Shown: one piece after another, positions 1 to 7,993 of the stretch | Layout of the letters: each line of letters opens with the position of its first letter | Position numbering within the stretch: the stretch's first letter is position 1 | Assembly (NCBI RefSeq): GCF_000427095.1 | Contig: NC_021487.1 | Span: 2,377,325 to 2,441,324 of the forward strand | Source: Chthonomonas calidirosea T49 | GTDB taxonomy: Bacteria; Armatimonadota; Chthonomonadetes; Chthonomonadales; Chthonomonadaceae | Reading direction: 5' to 3' | DNA: 64,000 nt | Position numbers and translations under genes: made by a program | The notes under the pieces: generated by a model | The model's database searches: none | What the model saw: the letters and a program-made list of their open reading frames with translations, nothing else | Told to the model about the DNA's origin: nothing

Positions 1-65
1 CAGATAACGAAGAGCCGCAGCCTCTTCCCTGCTACCATGTAATCGCTCTTCGGCAACGAAGAGTG

Positions 66-94
66 TTGACATAGATTTGCAAATGTCCTAAAGA
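66..94 (+). promoter_or_regulatory. possible sigma-70-type promoter
   Basis: A perfect -35 box TTGACA (66-71) is followed, after 17 nt, by TAAAGA (89-94), a poor -10. It would give a transcript with a 140-nt leader that includes the hairpin at 131-162 ahead of the carboxypeptidase gene. The weak -10 keeps this tentative. Confidence 0.35.
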
Positions 95-130
95 ATGCGC
101 TCCACAAAGGCGTGGCGGTGCAAGGAAACG

Positions 131-169
131 AGAAAGACGAGGCTCATTTGCCTCGTCTTTCTTAATTTA
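131..169. terminator. 12-bp perfect hairpin, terminator or leader attenuator
   Basis: AGAAAGACGAGG (131-142) pairs perfectly with CCTCGTCTTTCT (151-162) around an 8-nt loop and is followed by a T/A-rich stretch. It may end a gene lying left of the window, or act as an attenuator between the promoter-like sequence at 66-94 and the start codon at 248. Confidence 0.5.
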
Positions 170-247
170 TGCTCCGGCTCACGGGCAGGAACTCCTCCCC
201 ACGATGACGAAACAAGATGCCATAGACTTTCTATACGAGTTTGGAAG

Positions 248-1975
248 ATGAAGCTTAGCGATATTCGATTCGACACCTACTATCCCTATGCTGCGCTCAC
301 AGAGCGCCTACAGGCGCTTGTGGAGGCCTTCCCCCATCTGCTGCGACTGGAATCGATAGGGAAGAGCTATGAGGGGCGTGATGTATGGCTTGTAACAGCA
401 ACCCGCTTCGAAACCGGCCCCGATATCGAAAAGCCCGCCTATTGGTGCGACGGAAATATCCATGCCACAGAGGTGTCCGCCTCCTCGGCCTGTCTCTATA
501 TTCTGCACTACCTCGCCACTCATTATGGGACTGATCCCGACGTCACACGCGCTCTGGATAGTCGTGCCTTCTATGTCGTACCCCGCGTTAACCCAGATGG
601 AGCTGAACTCTATTTTTCCGATAAACCCCGCTTTCTCCGCTCCAGCGTTCGGCCTTATCCCTACGATGAAGAGCCTATAGAGGGCCTACGTATTGAAGAC
701 GTAGATGGAGATGGGCGCATACTGAATATGCGCATCCCCGATCCAAACGGCCCATGGAAGATCCATCCCGAGCATCCACGCCTGATGGTGCGTCGTGAGC
801 CCACGGAGACCGGAGGAACCTACTACCGCATCTTGCCGGAAGGGATTTTGGAAAATTGGGATGGTTTCACCTTAACGGTGCAGCGTAATAAGGAGGGGCT
901 TGACCTCAATCGGAACTTTCCTGCCCATTGGCGCCAGGAGCATCAACAGCGCGGCGCCGGTCCCTTCCCCGGCAGCGAACCCGAAGTGCACAATCTTCTG
1001 CAGTTTATCTCCAACCATCCAAACATCACCGGTGGCCTTACCTTTCATACCTATGGAGGCGTGCTGCTACGCCCTTACGGCACACAAGCCGACGATACCA
1101 TGCCCGCAGAAGACCTTTGGGTCTTTCAGACCATAGGCAAAAAGGGGGCAGAACTCACCGGCTACCCTCACGTCAGCGTCTATCATGACTTTCGCTATCA
1201 TCCCAACGAGGTGATCACCGGAGTGTGGGACGACTGGATGTACGACCATCTTGGTCTCTTTGCCTGGACGGTGGAGATATGGTCACCACAGCGTCAAGCC
1301 GGGATTACAGAGGGTTTTAGCCCCGATACCAAGCCAGGGCAGTATCGGTTTATTGAGTGGTATCGAGACCATCCGCTGGAGGAAGACATCAAGATGTTGG
1401 AGTGGTCCGATGCCAATCTGGGTGGCAAAGGCTACGTGGCTTGGCGTCCCTTCCAACACCCACAATTGGGAGCTGTAGAGATAGGTGGCTGGGATGTGCA
1501 GTATGCCTTTCGTAATCCGCCGCCCCAATTCCTGGAAAAAGAGATCGCGCCGTTTGCCCACTGGGTCGTATGGAACGCCCTCCTATCGCCCTTGCTACAG
1601 GTGCACAGCGCAACTGCCGAGCCGTTGGGGGAGGGGGCTTACCGCGTTCAACTGGTAGTAGATAACGTGGGTTGGCTGCCGACCTATATTAGCAAAAAGG
1701 CACTCGAGAAGCAGGTGTGTCGTCCGTTGGTAGCCGAGATCGAGCTGCCTGAAGGCGTCGTGCTAGAGGTGGGTAAACCCCGCACAGAAGTGGAGCAGTT
1801 GGAGGGCAAGGCCTATAAAGCCTCTGCTCCTTATGGATGGACGGCCGATGCCACCCGCGAGCGTACCAAGGTGGAGTGGGTAGTGCGAGGCCCAGCGGGC
1901 GTGAACGTAAAACTTACGGCTCGTCACGATAGGGCTGGTGTAGTACGTGCCCAGGTAACGTTACCAGCGTTTTAA
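248..1975 (+). CDS. M14-family zinc carboxypeptidase
   Basis: Predicted zinc metallo-carboxypeptidase of about 575 residues. The hallmarks of peptidase family M14 are visible in order: an HATE zinc motif in GNIHATEVSAS, the substrate-binding NRNFPAHW segment, the third zinc ligand in FHTYGG, and the catalytic glutamate in TVEIWSP. A C-terminal domain of about 150 residues after the catalytic part looks beta-rich and may be accessory. The reading frame is open back to 95, but the upstream 51 codons run through the hairpin at 131-162 and read as non-protein-like sequence, so I take ATG 248, although its GGAAG box is very close. No signal peptide is evident from this start. It is likely to trim C-terminal residues from peptides; the substrate cannot be told. 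The neighbouring Rieske gene is convergent. Confidence 0.85.
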   Translation: MKLSDIRFDTYYPYAALTERLQALVEAFPHLLRLESIGKSYEGRDVWLVTATRFETGPDIEKPAYWCDGNIHATEVSASSACLYILHYLATHYGTDPDVTRALDSRAFYVVPRVNPDGAELYFSDKPRFLRSSVRPYPYDEEPIEGLRIEDVDGDGRILNMRIPDPNGPWKIHPEHPRLMVRREPTETGGTYYRILPEGILENWDGFTLTVQRNKEGLDLNRNFPAHWRQEHQQRGAGPFPGSEPEVHNLLQFISNHPNITGGLTFHTYGGVLLRPYGTQADDTMPAEDLWVFQTIGKKGAELTGYPHVSVYHDFRYHPNEVITGVWDDWMYDHLGLFAWTVEIWSPQRQAGITEGFSPDTKPGQYRFIEWYRDHPLEEDIKMLEWSDANLGGKGYVAWRPFQHPQLGAVEIGGWDVQYAFRNPPPQFLEKEIAPFAHWVVWNALLSPLLQVHSATAEPLGEGAYRVQLVVDNVGWLPTYISKKALEKQVCRPLVAEIELPEGVVLEVGKPRTEVEQLEGKAYKASAPYGWTADATRERTKVEWVVRGPAGVNVKLTARHDRAGVVRAQVTLPAF

Positions 1976-1991
1976 GGGTAGAGAGGATGTG

Positions 1992-2351
1992 TTAAGGCCC
2001 TTCCTCTGCTTCCTCTTCCAACCCGATGTAGACATACCCTGCTTCTACCTTGCACGGGTATGTTGTGACACAGAGGGTGGGGTCGTCAGGTGACTCTCCT
2101 GTACGGATATCGAACTCCCAATAGTGCAGAGGACAGATAACAACGTTCCCTTCTACCCATCCTTCGCCGAGCGGGCCACCGAGATGAGGACAGGTGTTGT
2201 TCAAGCAGTAGAAGGTTCCGTTTACCTTGAAGATGGCTACCTCCATTGGAGTAGACATGGAACCTTCGGGAGGCAGCAGCCTGTCTAAATGGTAGATTCG
2301 AGCTGTATCGGGAGGAATGTCGGAGACGGAAGCCACTTTTAGCCAACGCAT
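1992..2351 (-). CDS. Rieske [2Fe-2S] ferredoxin (NirD-like small subunit)
   Basis: Small Rieske-type ferredoxin of 119 residues. The cluster-binding pair is plain: C-P-H at 54-56 and C-P-L-H at 73-76, separated by the usual glycine-rich loop (LGGPLGEG). Such proteins carry electrons to Rieske oxygenases or form the small subunit of NirBD-type nitrite reductase; no partner oxygenase or reductase lies nearby, so the role is open. The frame extends upstream to 2408, but ATG 2351 has a GAGG box 9 nt before it and starts like other family members (MRWLKVASVSDIP), whereas 2408 has no ribosome binding site. It converges on the carboxypeptidase gene with a 16-nt gap. Confidence 0.85.
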   Translation of the reverse strand: MRWLKVASVSDIPPDTARIYHLDRLLPPEGSMSTPMEVAIFKVNGTFYCLNNTCPHLGGPLGEGWVEGNVVICPLHYWEFDIRTGESPDDPTLCVTTYPCKVEAGYVYIGLEEEAEEGP

Positions 2352-2549
2352 TGCACGTAACCTCGATATGCCATAAGGGGGCATTAAGTTGCTCTCTGTC
2401 TCTGCCATAATAGTTGCAGACGGGAACTTAAAATACCCGAAACCCTATATATTTTGTAAGATATCTGCGTGAGCTGAACAGACATAGATAATTTGGTATG
2501 TAGGCGTTCCGATTGGTGGATGCTAAAATCGCGCCAAGGAGGGAAAGTC

Positions 2550-3473
2550 TTGGAAACGAAAGGCACTTCCGAAGAAAAGTTTGTGGCAAGGTTGCCCGAA
2601 GTAAAGCCACGTAGGCAGCCGGAACCCTTGCCGTTCGAAAACAGTCCAAGCGCTGGGCGCCGCTTTCCGCTCTTACTGCTTCTTGCTGTCACGCTAATTG
2701 TTGGGATAGGACTAGGAGGCTATATTGAAAGTCGAAGAGTTCGCGCGCGACAGATGGTAGCTGCCGTGAATGGATACCCTATCTATCAGGATGAGTTCTA
2801 CCGCCATCTCGAACAGGTTGCTGGACCGCAAGTACTCAAAAACTGGCGCGACACGGTGCTGCGCATTCAATTTGCACAGAGCCTTGGGGTAGCTCCAAGC
2901 GATCAAGAAGTAGACCAGCGCTATGCCGAGATCAGCAAAGCGCCGCATTTCGACCAGATGCTGGCTGACCGGTACGAGACACCCGATGATGTGAAGATGA
3001 ATCTCCGTTCCACCTTGGCGCAGATCGCGATTTTGACCCACTACTATGGACACCCGCTGCCCACATCGGCTGTCGAGGCCGTCTATAAGAAAAATACCGA
3101 TCCATCCAATCCCAATGCGCTTTTCTATCATCCCGAGCAGGTTCAGATCGCCGTGATCATTACCAAAGACAAAGCCACCGCTGACAAGGCCTACGATGCC
3201 CTTACCTCAGGAGCCTCCTTCTACACGGTGGCAAAGCAGTATAGTCAGGATGTCAGCGCCCAAAACGGTGGCCTGCTTCCGTGGATGCGCAAACAGGGTG
3301 GCAGCGCACCACAGGCCCTCAAGGATTTGATCTTCTCTCTTCATGTTGACCAAACTACCACCCCTCATTTCTTTATGGTGCGCGATGCTGTAACACATCA
3401 ACTGCGGCCGACGTGGTGGATCATTCGTATGGTAGGTCATATCCCCGCTTCAACCGATCCCTTTGAAACGTGA
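2550..3473 (+). CDS. membrane-anchored PpiC/SurA-type peptidyl-prolyl isomerase (C-terminus displaced)
   Basis: Predicted extracytoplasmic foldase of about 307 residues. It has a short cytoplasmic tail, one transmembrane anchor (FPLLLLLAVTLIVGIG), a SurA-like N-terminal helical region with NGYPIYQDEFYRHLEQ, and a parvulin-type rotamase domain containing the conserved AKQYSQD and GGLLPW segments. The start is decided by the ribosome binding site: AAGGAGGG (2536-2543) sits 6 nt upstream of TTG 2550, while the earlier in-frame codons at 2493 and 2520 lack one. The frame stops at 3473 right after HIPASTDPFET, where related proteins continue with a C-terminal helix. That helix is encoded just downstream in the -1 frame (see 3470-3619). 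It may assist folding of exported proteins such as the many pseudopilins and secreted enzymes here. Confidence 0.75.
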   Translation: METKGTSEEKFVARLPEVKPRRQPEPLPFENSPSAGRRFPLLLLLAVTLIVGIGLGGYIESRRVRARQMVAAVNGYPIYQDEFYRHLEQVAGPQVLKNWRDTVLRIQFAQSLGVAPSDQEVDQRYAEISKAPHFDQMLADRYETPDDVKMNLRSTLAQIAILTHYYGHPLPTSAVEAVYKKNTDPSNPNALFYHPEQVQIAVIITKDKATADKAYDALTSGASFYTVAKQYSQDVSAQNGGLLPWMRKQGGSAPQALKDLIFSLHVDQTTTPHFFMVRDAVTHQLRPTWWIIRMVGHIPASTDPFET

Positions 3474-3619
3474 AAGAGCAGTGTGAGCTGTTAGCGTTAC
3501 AGGAACTACTGACCCCGCAACAAAACGCTCAGTATCAGAAAGATTTCGACGCTTTCAAGAAAAAGGCTCGACTACAGGCGTTTTGGCCGCGCTATCAGGC
3601 GGTATTGTCGTCCGATTAG
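3470..3619 (+). CDS. out-of-frame C-terminal segment of the PpiC/SurA-type protein, or a coupled small ORF
   Basis: This 49-codon frame begins with GTG overlapping the TGA of the rotamase gene (sequence GTGA) and reads KEQCELLALQELL, then FDAFKKKARLQAFWPRY and AVLSSD. This resembles the amphipathic C-terminal helix of SurA/PpiC proteins, and it joins smoothly to the preceding PASTDPFET if one base is restored or the ribosome slips back one base. A separate coupled peptide is possible but less natural. A strong terminator follows at 3639. There is no classical slippery heptamer at the junction, so mutation or a sequence error is the simplest explanation. Confidence 0.55.
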   Translation: MKEQCELLALQELLTPQQNAQYQKDFDAFKKKARLQAFWPRYQAVLSSD

Positions 3620-3638
3620 GAATCCACTGAACAGAAGG

Positions 3639-3673
3639 AAGGCGCTTCCAACGTTACTGGAAGCGCCTTTTTG
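3639..3673 (+). terminator. Rho-independent terminator
   Basis: A 12-bp perfect stem (AAGGCGCTTCCA 3639-3650 with TGGAAGCGCCTT 3658-3669) with a 7-nt loop runs into a run of five T at 3668-3672. It ends the rotamase transcript. Confidence 0.88.
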
Positions 3674-3787
3674 GTTATCGCTATCCGCTTTGCTAGGTTC
3701 TTTCTTTAGCAAAACAGTGCCGGCTGGAAACGACCACGCGCTTAGCTGTTGCCATGGAGTGCTTACGGGTAAGCTTTGACATCCTCC

Positions 3788-3803
3788 CCGGCCTGAAGGC
3801 CGG
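3788..3803. repeat. subterminal hairpin of the IS605-type element
   Basis: CCGGCC-TGAA-GGCCGG is a perfect 6-bp stem with a 4-nt loop just inside the end lying 3' of tnpB. In this family such hairpins are the TnpA recognition structures, and the same end normally carries the 3' end of the omega-RNA used by TnpB. Confidence 0.75.
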
Positions 3804-3950
3804 AGATTCCTACGGCGCTCAGGTATGGTATTCCCCTGAGTCGCTTCCTTGGGTTCCCGCTTCCGACCCCCATTAGGGTTCAAACCACAGGACAGCCGGG
3901 CTGACACCCCAGGAACCCTGCGGCCTCCTGGGCGAAGCGTCGCCCGTGTC

Positions 3951-4763
3951 CTAACCTGCGTCTCGCAACAGTCGCATCCCACAAGAAAGGATGTTGACCG
4001 CGCCGACCACATCGGCGTTTCCCTCGAAACCACACTCCACACAAGCGAACTTGGCTTGCGTCTGCCGGTTGTCCGCACAGACATGGCCGACAGGTGCGGC
4101 TGGTGTCCTGCGGCGGAACGACAACCCGCCTTGGTCGAGGAGGGACTTGTTCAGGCCCGACTTGGCCCGAACGTTGCTTCCCGGCACATCGGCTGTGCCT
4201 GCCGCCAACTTGGACTTTTTTCGTCCCTGCAAGTCCTCAATACACACCATCGCGTGGTTTTTGCGGATCGCGGTCGAGAGCTTCTGCAGCAAGTCGCGGC
4301 GCCCATTGGCGATGCGGGAATGAGTCTTTGAGACCCTGGCTTTCGCCTTCTTCCCGTTGTTGCTGAACTCTACCTTGCGGCTCATGGCCTGCTGCGCTGT
4401 GCGCAAGGCCACCTCGGGCCGCTTCAAGCGGCCCAGCGGCGCATAGGCGGTCTGGATCGACATGAACCACTTGCCGCAAGAGTGGCTCACGGTGAGGTTC
4501 TTCACGGTACCTAGCACTTCCCGACGGTTGCGGGAGCGCAGCCAGCCCAGCTTGGGCAGAAAGAGGCGGCTGTTGGCCGGGTCGAGTTTGATCGGTTTCG
4601 GACCGGGGTAGCGGAAGCTGTCGTGCTGGCCCCTCTTCTTGAAGCGCGGGAAGCCGCCCTGCTTTGAAGGCTTGGAGGCGCTGCATGTCCGGAATTGTCC
4701 TTTTGGTCTAGGAGCGATGACAACGCTATTGGGCACGGAGGGCACGGCGTTTTCACGATGCAC
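3951..4763 (-). pseudogene. tnpB: tnpB (IS605 OrfB-type RNA-guided nuclease), decayed
   Basis: Family members are about 370-400 residues; here only pieces remain. Recognisable blocks are GFPRFKKRGQHDSFRYP, PKLGWLRSRNRREVLGTVK, the KAKARVSKTHSRIANGRRD helix, MVCIEDLQ with the second RuvC carboxylate, and GFEGNADVVGAVNI with the third. The N-terminal wedge/REC part is missing. The segment with the first RuvC aspartate (normally GID-G) is deleted between FMSIQTAYAP and EVALRTAQQAM. A further deletion removes the first Cys pair of the zinc finger; only the second pair (CVECG) is left. The first residues of the open frame are merely antisense to tnpA. Nuclease activity is therefore not possible. 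No intact tnpB is seen in the window. Confidence 0.9.
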
Positions 4764-5138
4764 GTCCCTTTGGTCTTAGTGAGGAAATACCGCCGTAGAG
4801 TGTTCGATGGCGACGCCATCCAGCGGCTGGGCGCCCTCCTCGCCAAGGTCTGCGCCGACTTCGAGGCGCAAGTAATCGAGATGGATGGGGAGGATGATCA
4901 CTTTCACCTGTTGGTGGAAGATCCTTCCGAGGTGGCCGTCTCCAACGCGGCCCGCCATTCAGAAACGCTCTTGGAGGGGCGTGTTGTGGTCGCCGTCCCT
5001 CATCCTGTGGCGGCGCTCCGATCTGCATCGTGCGCCACTCCATCGAGCCGCAGCAAACACCCCACGGAAAACCCAAGGACGGCTATGCCGCCCGCGCTAT
5101 CCTTCCCCGCCCTGAACCGCAGGGCTTGTCGCGCATAG
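4695..5138 (+). pseudogene. tnpA: tnpA (IS200-type Y1 HUH transposase), decayed
   Basis: The frame opens with the family signature VFTMHV and RKYRRRVFDGDAIQRL, and keeps the metal-binding HUH motif (H-F-H in DDHFHLLVE). After PSEVAVSNA the homology breaks off: the SLKGVSSRLLR-type helix is deleted, WRGVLWSPS appears in a second frame, and the final block (CGGAPICIVRHSIEPQQTPH) in a third. In that block the catalytic tyrosine of the usual VRQYIE motif is replaced by serine. The protein from this frame would end in unrelated sequence. The gene is non-functional; it faces away from tnpB as in IS605. Confidence 0.9.
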
Positions 5139-5164
5139 GGTCATAAAGACAGGGTAAGGCTCTA

Positions 5165-5659
5165 TTAAGGGCCCGGCGGAATGGCGGCTGGAGTTGAGGC
5201 TGCAGGCACTTTTTTCAGGCCGGAGCCGTTGATCCGAGAGAGGTTGAGATCGGCGGAGATGCCCACAATGACAATGCCGGTTATCAGCAGGATAGCCAGC
5301 CAGGTGTTGCGCTCGCGAAAGAATTTCTTAAGCGGCCCTATAGGGTGAGCGACAGCAAGCGTTATGAGGAACATCAACAGGGCCAGGCCGATTTTGATTC
5401 CTATTGTGGTTTGATAGGTGGCATTAACCTCTGGGGTAACTACTGAGAGATTATAGAAACCGGTGATAAGCACCACGAGCCACAATATTCCCATAGAGAT
5501 GCCAAAACGTTTCCAGGCAAGCTTCAGCTTTTCATCCTCCTCGCCCTCATTTTGGGGTCGTAAGGCACCAAGTACGAAGAGACCAAAGAAGAGCCCGCCA
5601 ATCACCCCTGCCATGCTCAAAATATGGAGCCATTTGCTAAGAAAAACTAGAATCTCCAT
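5165..5659 (-). CDS. four-helix membrane protein, CopD/DUF2269-like
   Basis: Protein of 164 residues with four hydrophobic segments: SKWLHILSMAGVIGGLFFGL near the N-terminus, ISMGILWLVVLITGFY, IKIGLALLMFLITLAV and TWLAILLITGIVIVGI, and a proline-rich tail. The topology and the early His in KWLHILSMAG resemble small CopD/DUF2269-type integral membrane proteins, some of which bind haem or copper; this assignment is tentative. AGGAG lies 7 nt before ATG 5659, supporting this start. It follows the IS element remnant and shares no obvious operon with the genes upstream. Confidence 0.7.
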   Translation of the reverse strand: MEILVFLSKWLHILSMAGVIGGLFFGLFVLGALRPQNEGEEDEKLKLAWKRFGISMGILWLVVLITGFYNLSVVTPEVNATYQTTIGIKIGLALLMFLITLAVAHPIGPLKKFFRERNTWLAILLITGIVIVGISADLNLSRINGSGLKKVPAASTPAAIPPGP

Positions 5660-5742
5660 TTACTTCTCCTTTCTCTGTTAAATTGTACCTTCTCTTCAAA
5701 GGTAGGGAATAACGGGACGCTTCTCTCGGTGAAGGCGACTCT

Positions 5743-5791
5743 AAAATAAAAAAGGACGCGGCAGGTAAAAGGAGAGCAAAACCCTGCCGCG
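5743..5791 (-). terminator. Rho-independent terminator
   Basis: CGCGGCAGG (5757-5765) pairs with CCTGCCGCG (5783-5791). Read on the minus strand the stem is followed by a T-rich tract (A-rich on plus, 5743-5753). It ends the minus-strand transcript of the two secreted proteins at 5894-7841. Confidence 0.75.
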
Positions 5792-5893
5792 CCAGGGAAG
5801 GAAGGTGAACTCGAATCACCAAGTATTATCGGTGAACTCGCATCCCTTCTTTAGTTACGGATAAAAGGGCGTAAGTTGTGCCCTTTCCTATCC

Positions 5894-6862
5894 CTAGCCC
5901 ACAATACCCGCGCTTATCTCGAAAGTTGCAAGCATATGTACTGGTGGAGGAAGGACAAGAGTGGCTGGGGTATTTTGGTTTTGCTTAGAGGGTTTGTTGA
6001 CCACCGTGCGCACCTGCAGATCGGCCCATCCGTGCTTAACAATACGCACGCACAGGCCGAGCTGAGGCGCAAAGTCGGTTGAAGAACGTAGGCGCAGCTT
6101 GCCCCGCAGGATCATTCCGCTGACAGAGTTTGGATCGCCCTCTGCCGAGGGAGAATCGGAGGTGTGCACAAAGGTATGTATCGAGATAACCGAAAGCGAT
6201 TTCAACAGCAACGTTTGGTAAGGCCCGACCTGCCGCATTTCTGCAAGGCAGGCGGTGGTGTTGCCTTCGGCTTCATGATAGCTCCAATGTTGGCCTAAGG
6301 CAAGCGGGTAAGAGGGGAATAGAAGGCCGTAGAGGTTGGTGGCACGTTGTAGAAAGTCGGGTATTTGTGGAGAGACCACCTTTCCTTTTGAGGGAGGAGA
6401 GGAAACCACAGCGCCGTTTGGGGCTACAACGCAATACATAGGAGCTTCAGAGGCATTCACCTCAAAAGCCTTACCATTAAACAGGCCAGCACCACTTGTA
6501 ACGACAAACGATAGCTCCGCACTTCCATCTGGGCGAACCTTTTGCACTTGGACTCGCTCCATCAACGTTTCTCGAAGCGTGTAAAGTGGCTGAGCCTTGC
6601 CAGCACGGCGGAGAGAATAGACGATATCTATCCGATAGTTTGTGACCTGCCCTTCAGAGAACCGCAGCTTAAGGGAGTAGAGCGAACGGTTTTGGCTTTG
6701 TGAGGGACGAGGGTGCCTTGCCCCTTGTGGGGGCGAAGAGGCTCCAAGCCTCATTTCTCCAAAAAACAGTAGGCAAGCTAGATAGAGAAGACGAGCTCTC
6801 TTGCTAATGCGAGGCCGTCTGCTCAAGAGCCTGTACCACGAATCGTGCGGTAACATCCACAT
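5894..6862 (-). CDS. secreted protein of unknown function (paralogue-like partner of the next gene)
   Basis: I do not recognise a family. The protein has a basic stretch followed by a hydrophobic stretch (RARLLYLACLLFFGE) that looks like a signal peptide or anchor, then a globular, beta-rich region without cysteine clusters. The start is uncertain: ATG 6862 overlaps the upstream gene by 59 nt, while TTG 6826 gives a shorter overlap and places the basic residues directly before the hydrophobic core. Like its neighbour it contains segments on a measured value, Arg/Gly strands such as RPDGSAELSFVV and a long proline-containing linker, suggesting that both arose by duplication. The same transcript probably ends at the hairpin 5757-5791. 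Confidence 0.65.
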   Translation of the reverse strand: MWMLPHDSWYRLLSRRPRISKRARLLYLACLLFFGEMRLGASSPPQGARHPRPSQSQNRSLYSLKLRFSEGQVTNYRIDIVYSLRRAGKAQPLYTLRETLMERVQVQKVRPDGSAELSFVVTSGAGLFNGKAFEVNASEAPMYCVVAPNGAVVSSPPSKGKVVSPQIPDFLQRATNLYGLLFPSYPLALGQHWSYHEAEGNTTACLAEMRQVGPYQTLLLKSLSVISIHTFVHTSDSPSAEGDPNSVSGMILRGKLRLRSSTDFAPQLGLCVRIVKHGWADLQVRTVVNKPSKQNQNTPATLVLPPPVHMLATFEISAGIVG

Positions 6863-7841
6863 TTCCAGTGGTTGTGACGTTGGGCGGAGTGGTGGAAGAA
6901 GAGACGGCAGCGTTAGATAGAGGAGTCTGCTTTAGCTTTACAGCCAGCTTAAAAAGCCCTTTTTGCATGCGGACCGCGTAGGTTTTTATGCCGTTTGATG
7001 CAAGGACTGGAGTGCCAAAATAGTTCATCCATCCAGTAAGGCTGGCTGTGCCTTGAAGGCGGCTAACCTCATGCTGCTTGTCATTTGTGGCCATACCGCT
7101 CGAGTCGAGGGTATCGTCAATTTGAGAGGTGGCCGTCTGCACGATCTTTAAATTAAGGTTGGCTCCATCCGGCTGCATTGCGCTGAGTTTGTTGGTATAG
7201 GCGACCTGAGCCGGCGCGGTGCCGATTACACCCTCCTTCGATGTCCACGACATGCCCAGAGTGACGGCACTGTTCGGTAAGATGACGGGCATAACGATCA
7301 TAAACAGTTTGCGCAGATCGATCCCCACGTTCACCCGAACCATGTTGTTGGGCGCGGTGAGGATTCGCGCAATAGAGCCATCAGGTCGTAATACCACACT
7401 GGTGTTAAGGGCTTTTTGCGCCTGCTCCAGCTCTATGGGGAACGGAACCACCTGCTTCGGGTCGACCTTCGCTCCAATAGGCACCTCTTTTTGCAGTAGC
7501 TGCATGTCCACTTTGGTCACGGTGAAGTCCACAGGGAGCCCATCTTGCTGCGGTTGACCGACATGCGCCACATACTCCATGTGAGCTAACAGATGAACGG
7601 GTGGATCGCCCGGCTGATCGAAGGGAGGGAAGTGACCATCGAAGTAGGCTGTTACCAGATAGTGCATCACAGAGCCGGGCTGGAGCGCATAGGTGAGTAG
7701 GGGGCCGGTTGCAGCGGGTGCAGAGCTTTGTGGAGACGGGGGAGCCGATTTTTGTTGAGCATGACAGGGCAGCGCAACGAGAGCAAGCACACAACTATAG
7801 AAAACAGCCCGAACTATTCGGGAAGATTTGCACATAGCCAT
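6804..7841 (-). CDS. secreted protein of unknown function
   Basis: Protein of 345 residues with a clear signal peptide (IVRAVFYSCVLALVALPCHAQQ, cleavage expected after CHA) and a Ser/Pro linker. The mature part is beta-rich, with ALQPGSVMHYLVTAYFDGH and LRPDGSIARILTAP. GGAGG lies 4 nt before ATG 7841; ATG 7835 is an alternative start. It is transcribed together with the similar gene at 5894-6862, which begins inside its 3' end. No enzymatic motif is visible. The shared pattern of both proteins suggests duplicate secreted or lipoprotein-carrier-like folds, but this is a guess. Confidence 0.7.
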   Translation of the reverse strand: MAMCKSSRIVRAVFYSCVLALVALPCHAQQKSAPPSPQSSAPAATGPLLTYALQPGSVMHYLVTAYFDGHFPPFDQPGDPPVHLLAHMEYVAHVGQPQQDGLPVDFTVTKVDMQLLQKEVPIGAKVDPKQVVPFPIELEQAQKALNTSVVLRPDGSIARILTAPNNMVRVNVGIDLRKLFMIVMPVILPNSAVTLGMSWTSKEGVIGTAPAQVAYTNKLSAMQPDGANLNLKIVQTATSQIDDTLDSSGMATNDKQHEVSRLQGTASLTGWMNYFGTPVLASNGIKTYAVRMQKGLFKLAVKLKQTPLSNAAVSSSTTPPNVTTTGNVDVTARFVVQALEQTASH

Positions 7842-7928
7842 AGCACCTCCAGAAGTGGAAGAATTGTACCTTCTTTGAGATACCGTCGAAAAGGGGTTGG
7901 CAGTTTCTTAAGGTAAGGCGAAACAAGA

Positions 7929-7962
7929 AACCCTCTTCTTCGTTTTCGCAAAGAAGAGGGTT
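7929..7962 (-). terminator. hairpin terminator after pseudopilin gene
   Basis: AACCCTCTTCTT (7929-7940) and AAGAAGAGGGTT (7951-7962) form a perfect 12-bp stem. On the minus strand it is followed by TCTTGTTT, fitting a terminator for the 9130-7994 unit. Confidence 0.7.
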
Positions 7963-7993
7963 GATGATCGGCTTTAGATAAGCTTAGGACCCG

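Larger units (their letters stand above)
3772..5146. mobile_element. degenerate IS605-type (IS200/IS605 family) element
   Basis: Divergent tnpA (plus) and tnpB (minus) remnants with overlapping 5' ends are framed by typical end sequences: TTTGACATCCTCCCCGGCC with a subterminal hairpin near 3775-3803, and CTATCCTTCCCCGCCCTGAA near 5097-5116. This is the IS605 layout. Both genes have internal deletions, frameshifts and lost catalytic residues (see their entries), so it cannot move by itself. The exact termini are uncertain by some tens of bases because members of this family make no target duplication. Confidence 0.85.

Noticed and set aside
95-247. N-terminal extension of the carboxypeptidase frame
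   Set aside because: It runs across a perfect hairpin, has no ribosome binding site and encodes non-family sequence.
3464-3476. Programmed -1 frameshift in the rotamase gene
   Set aside because: The site does not form an X-XXY-YYZ slippery heptamer and no strong downstream pseudoknot is seen.
3572-4331. Long frames on both strands at the tnpB end
   Set aside because: They are antisense or out-of-frame to tnpB and to the omega-RNA-like end of the element; no family match.
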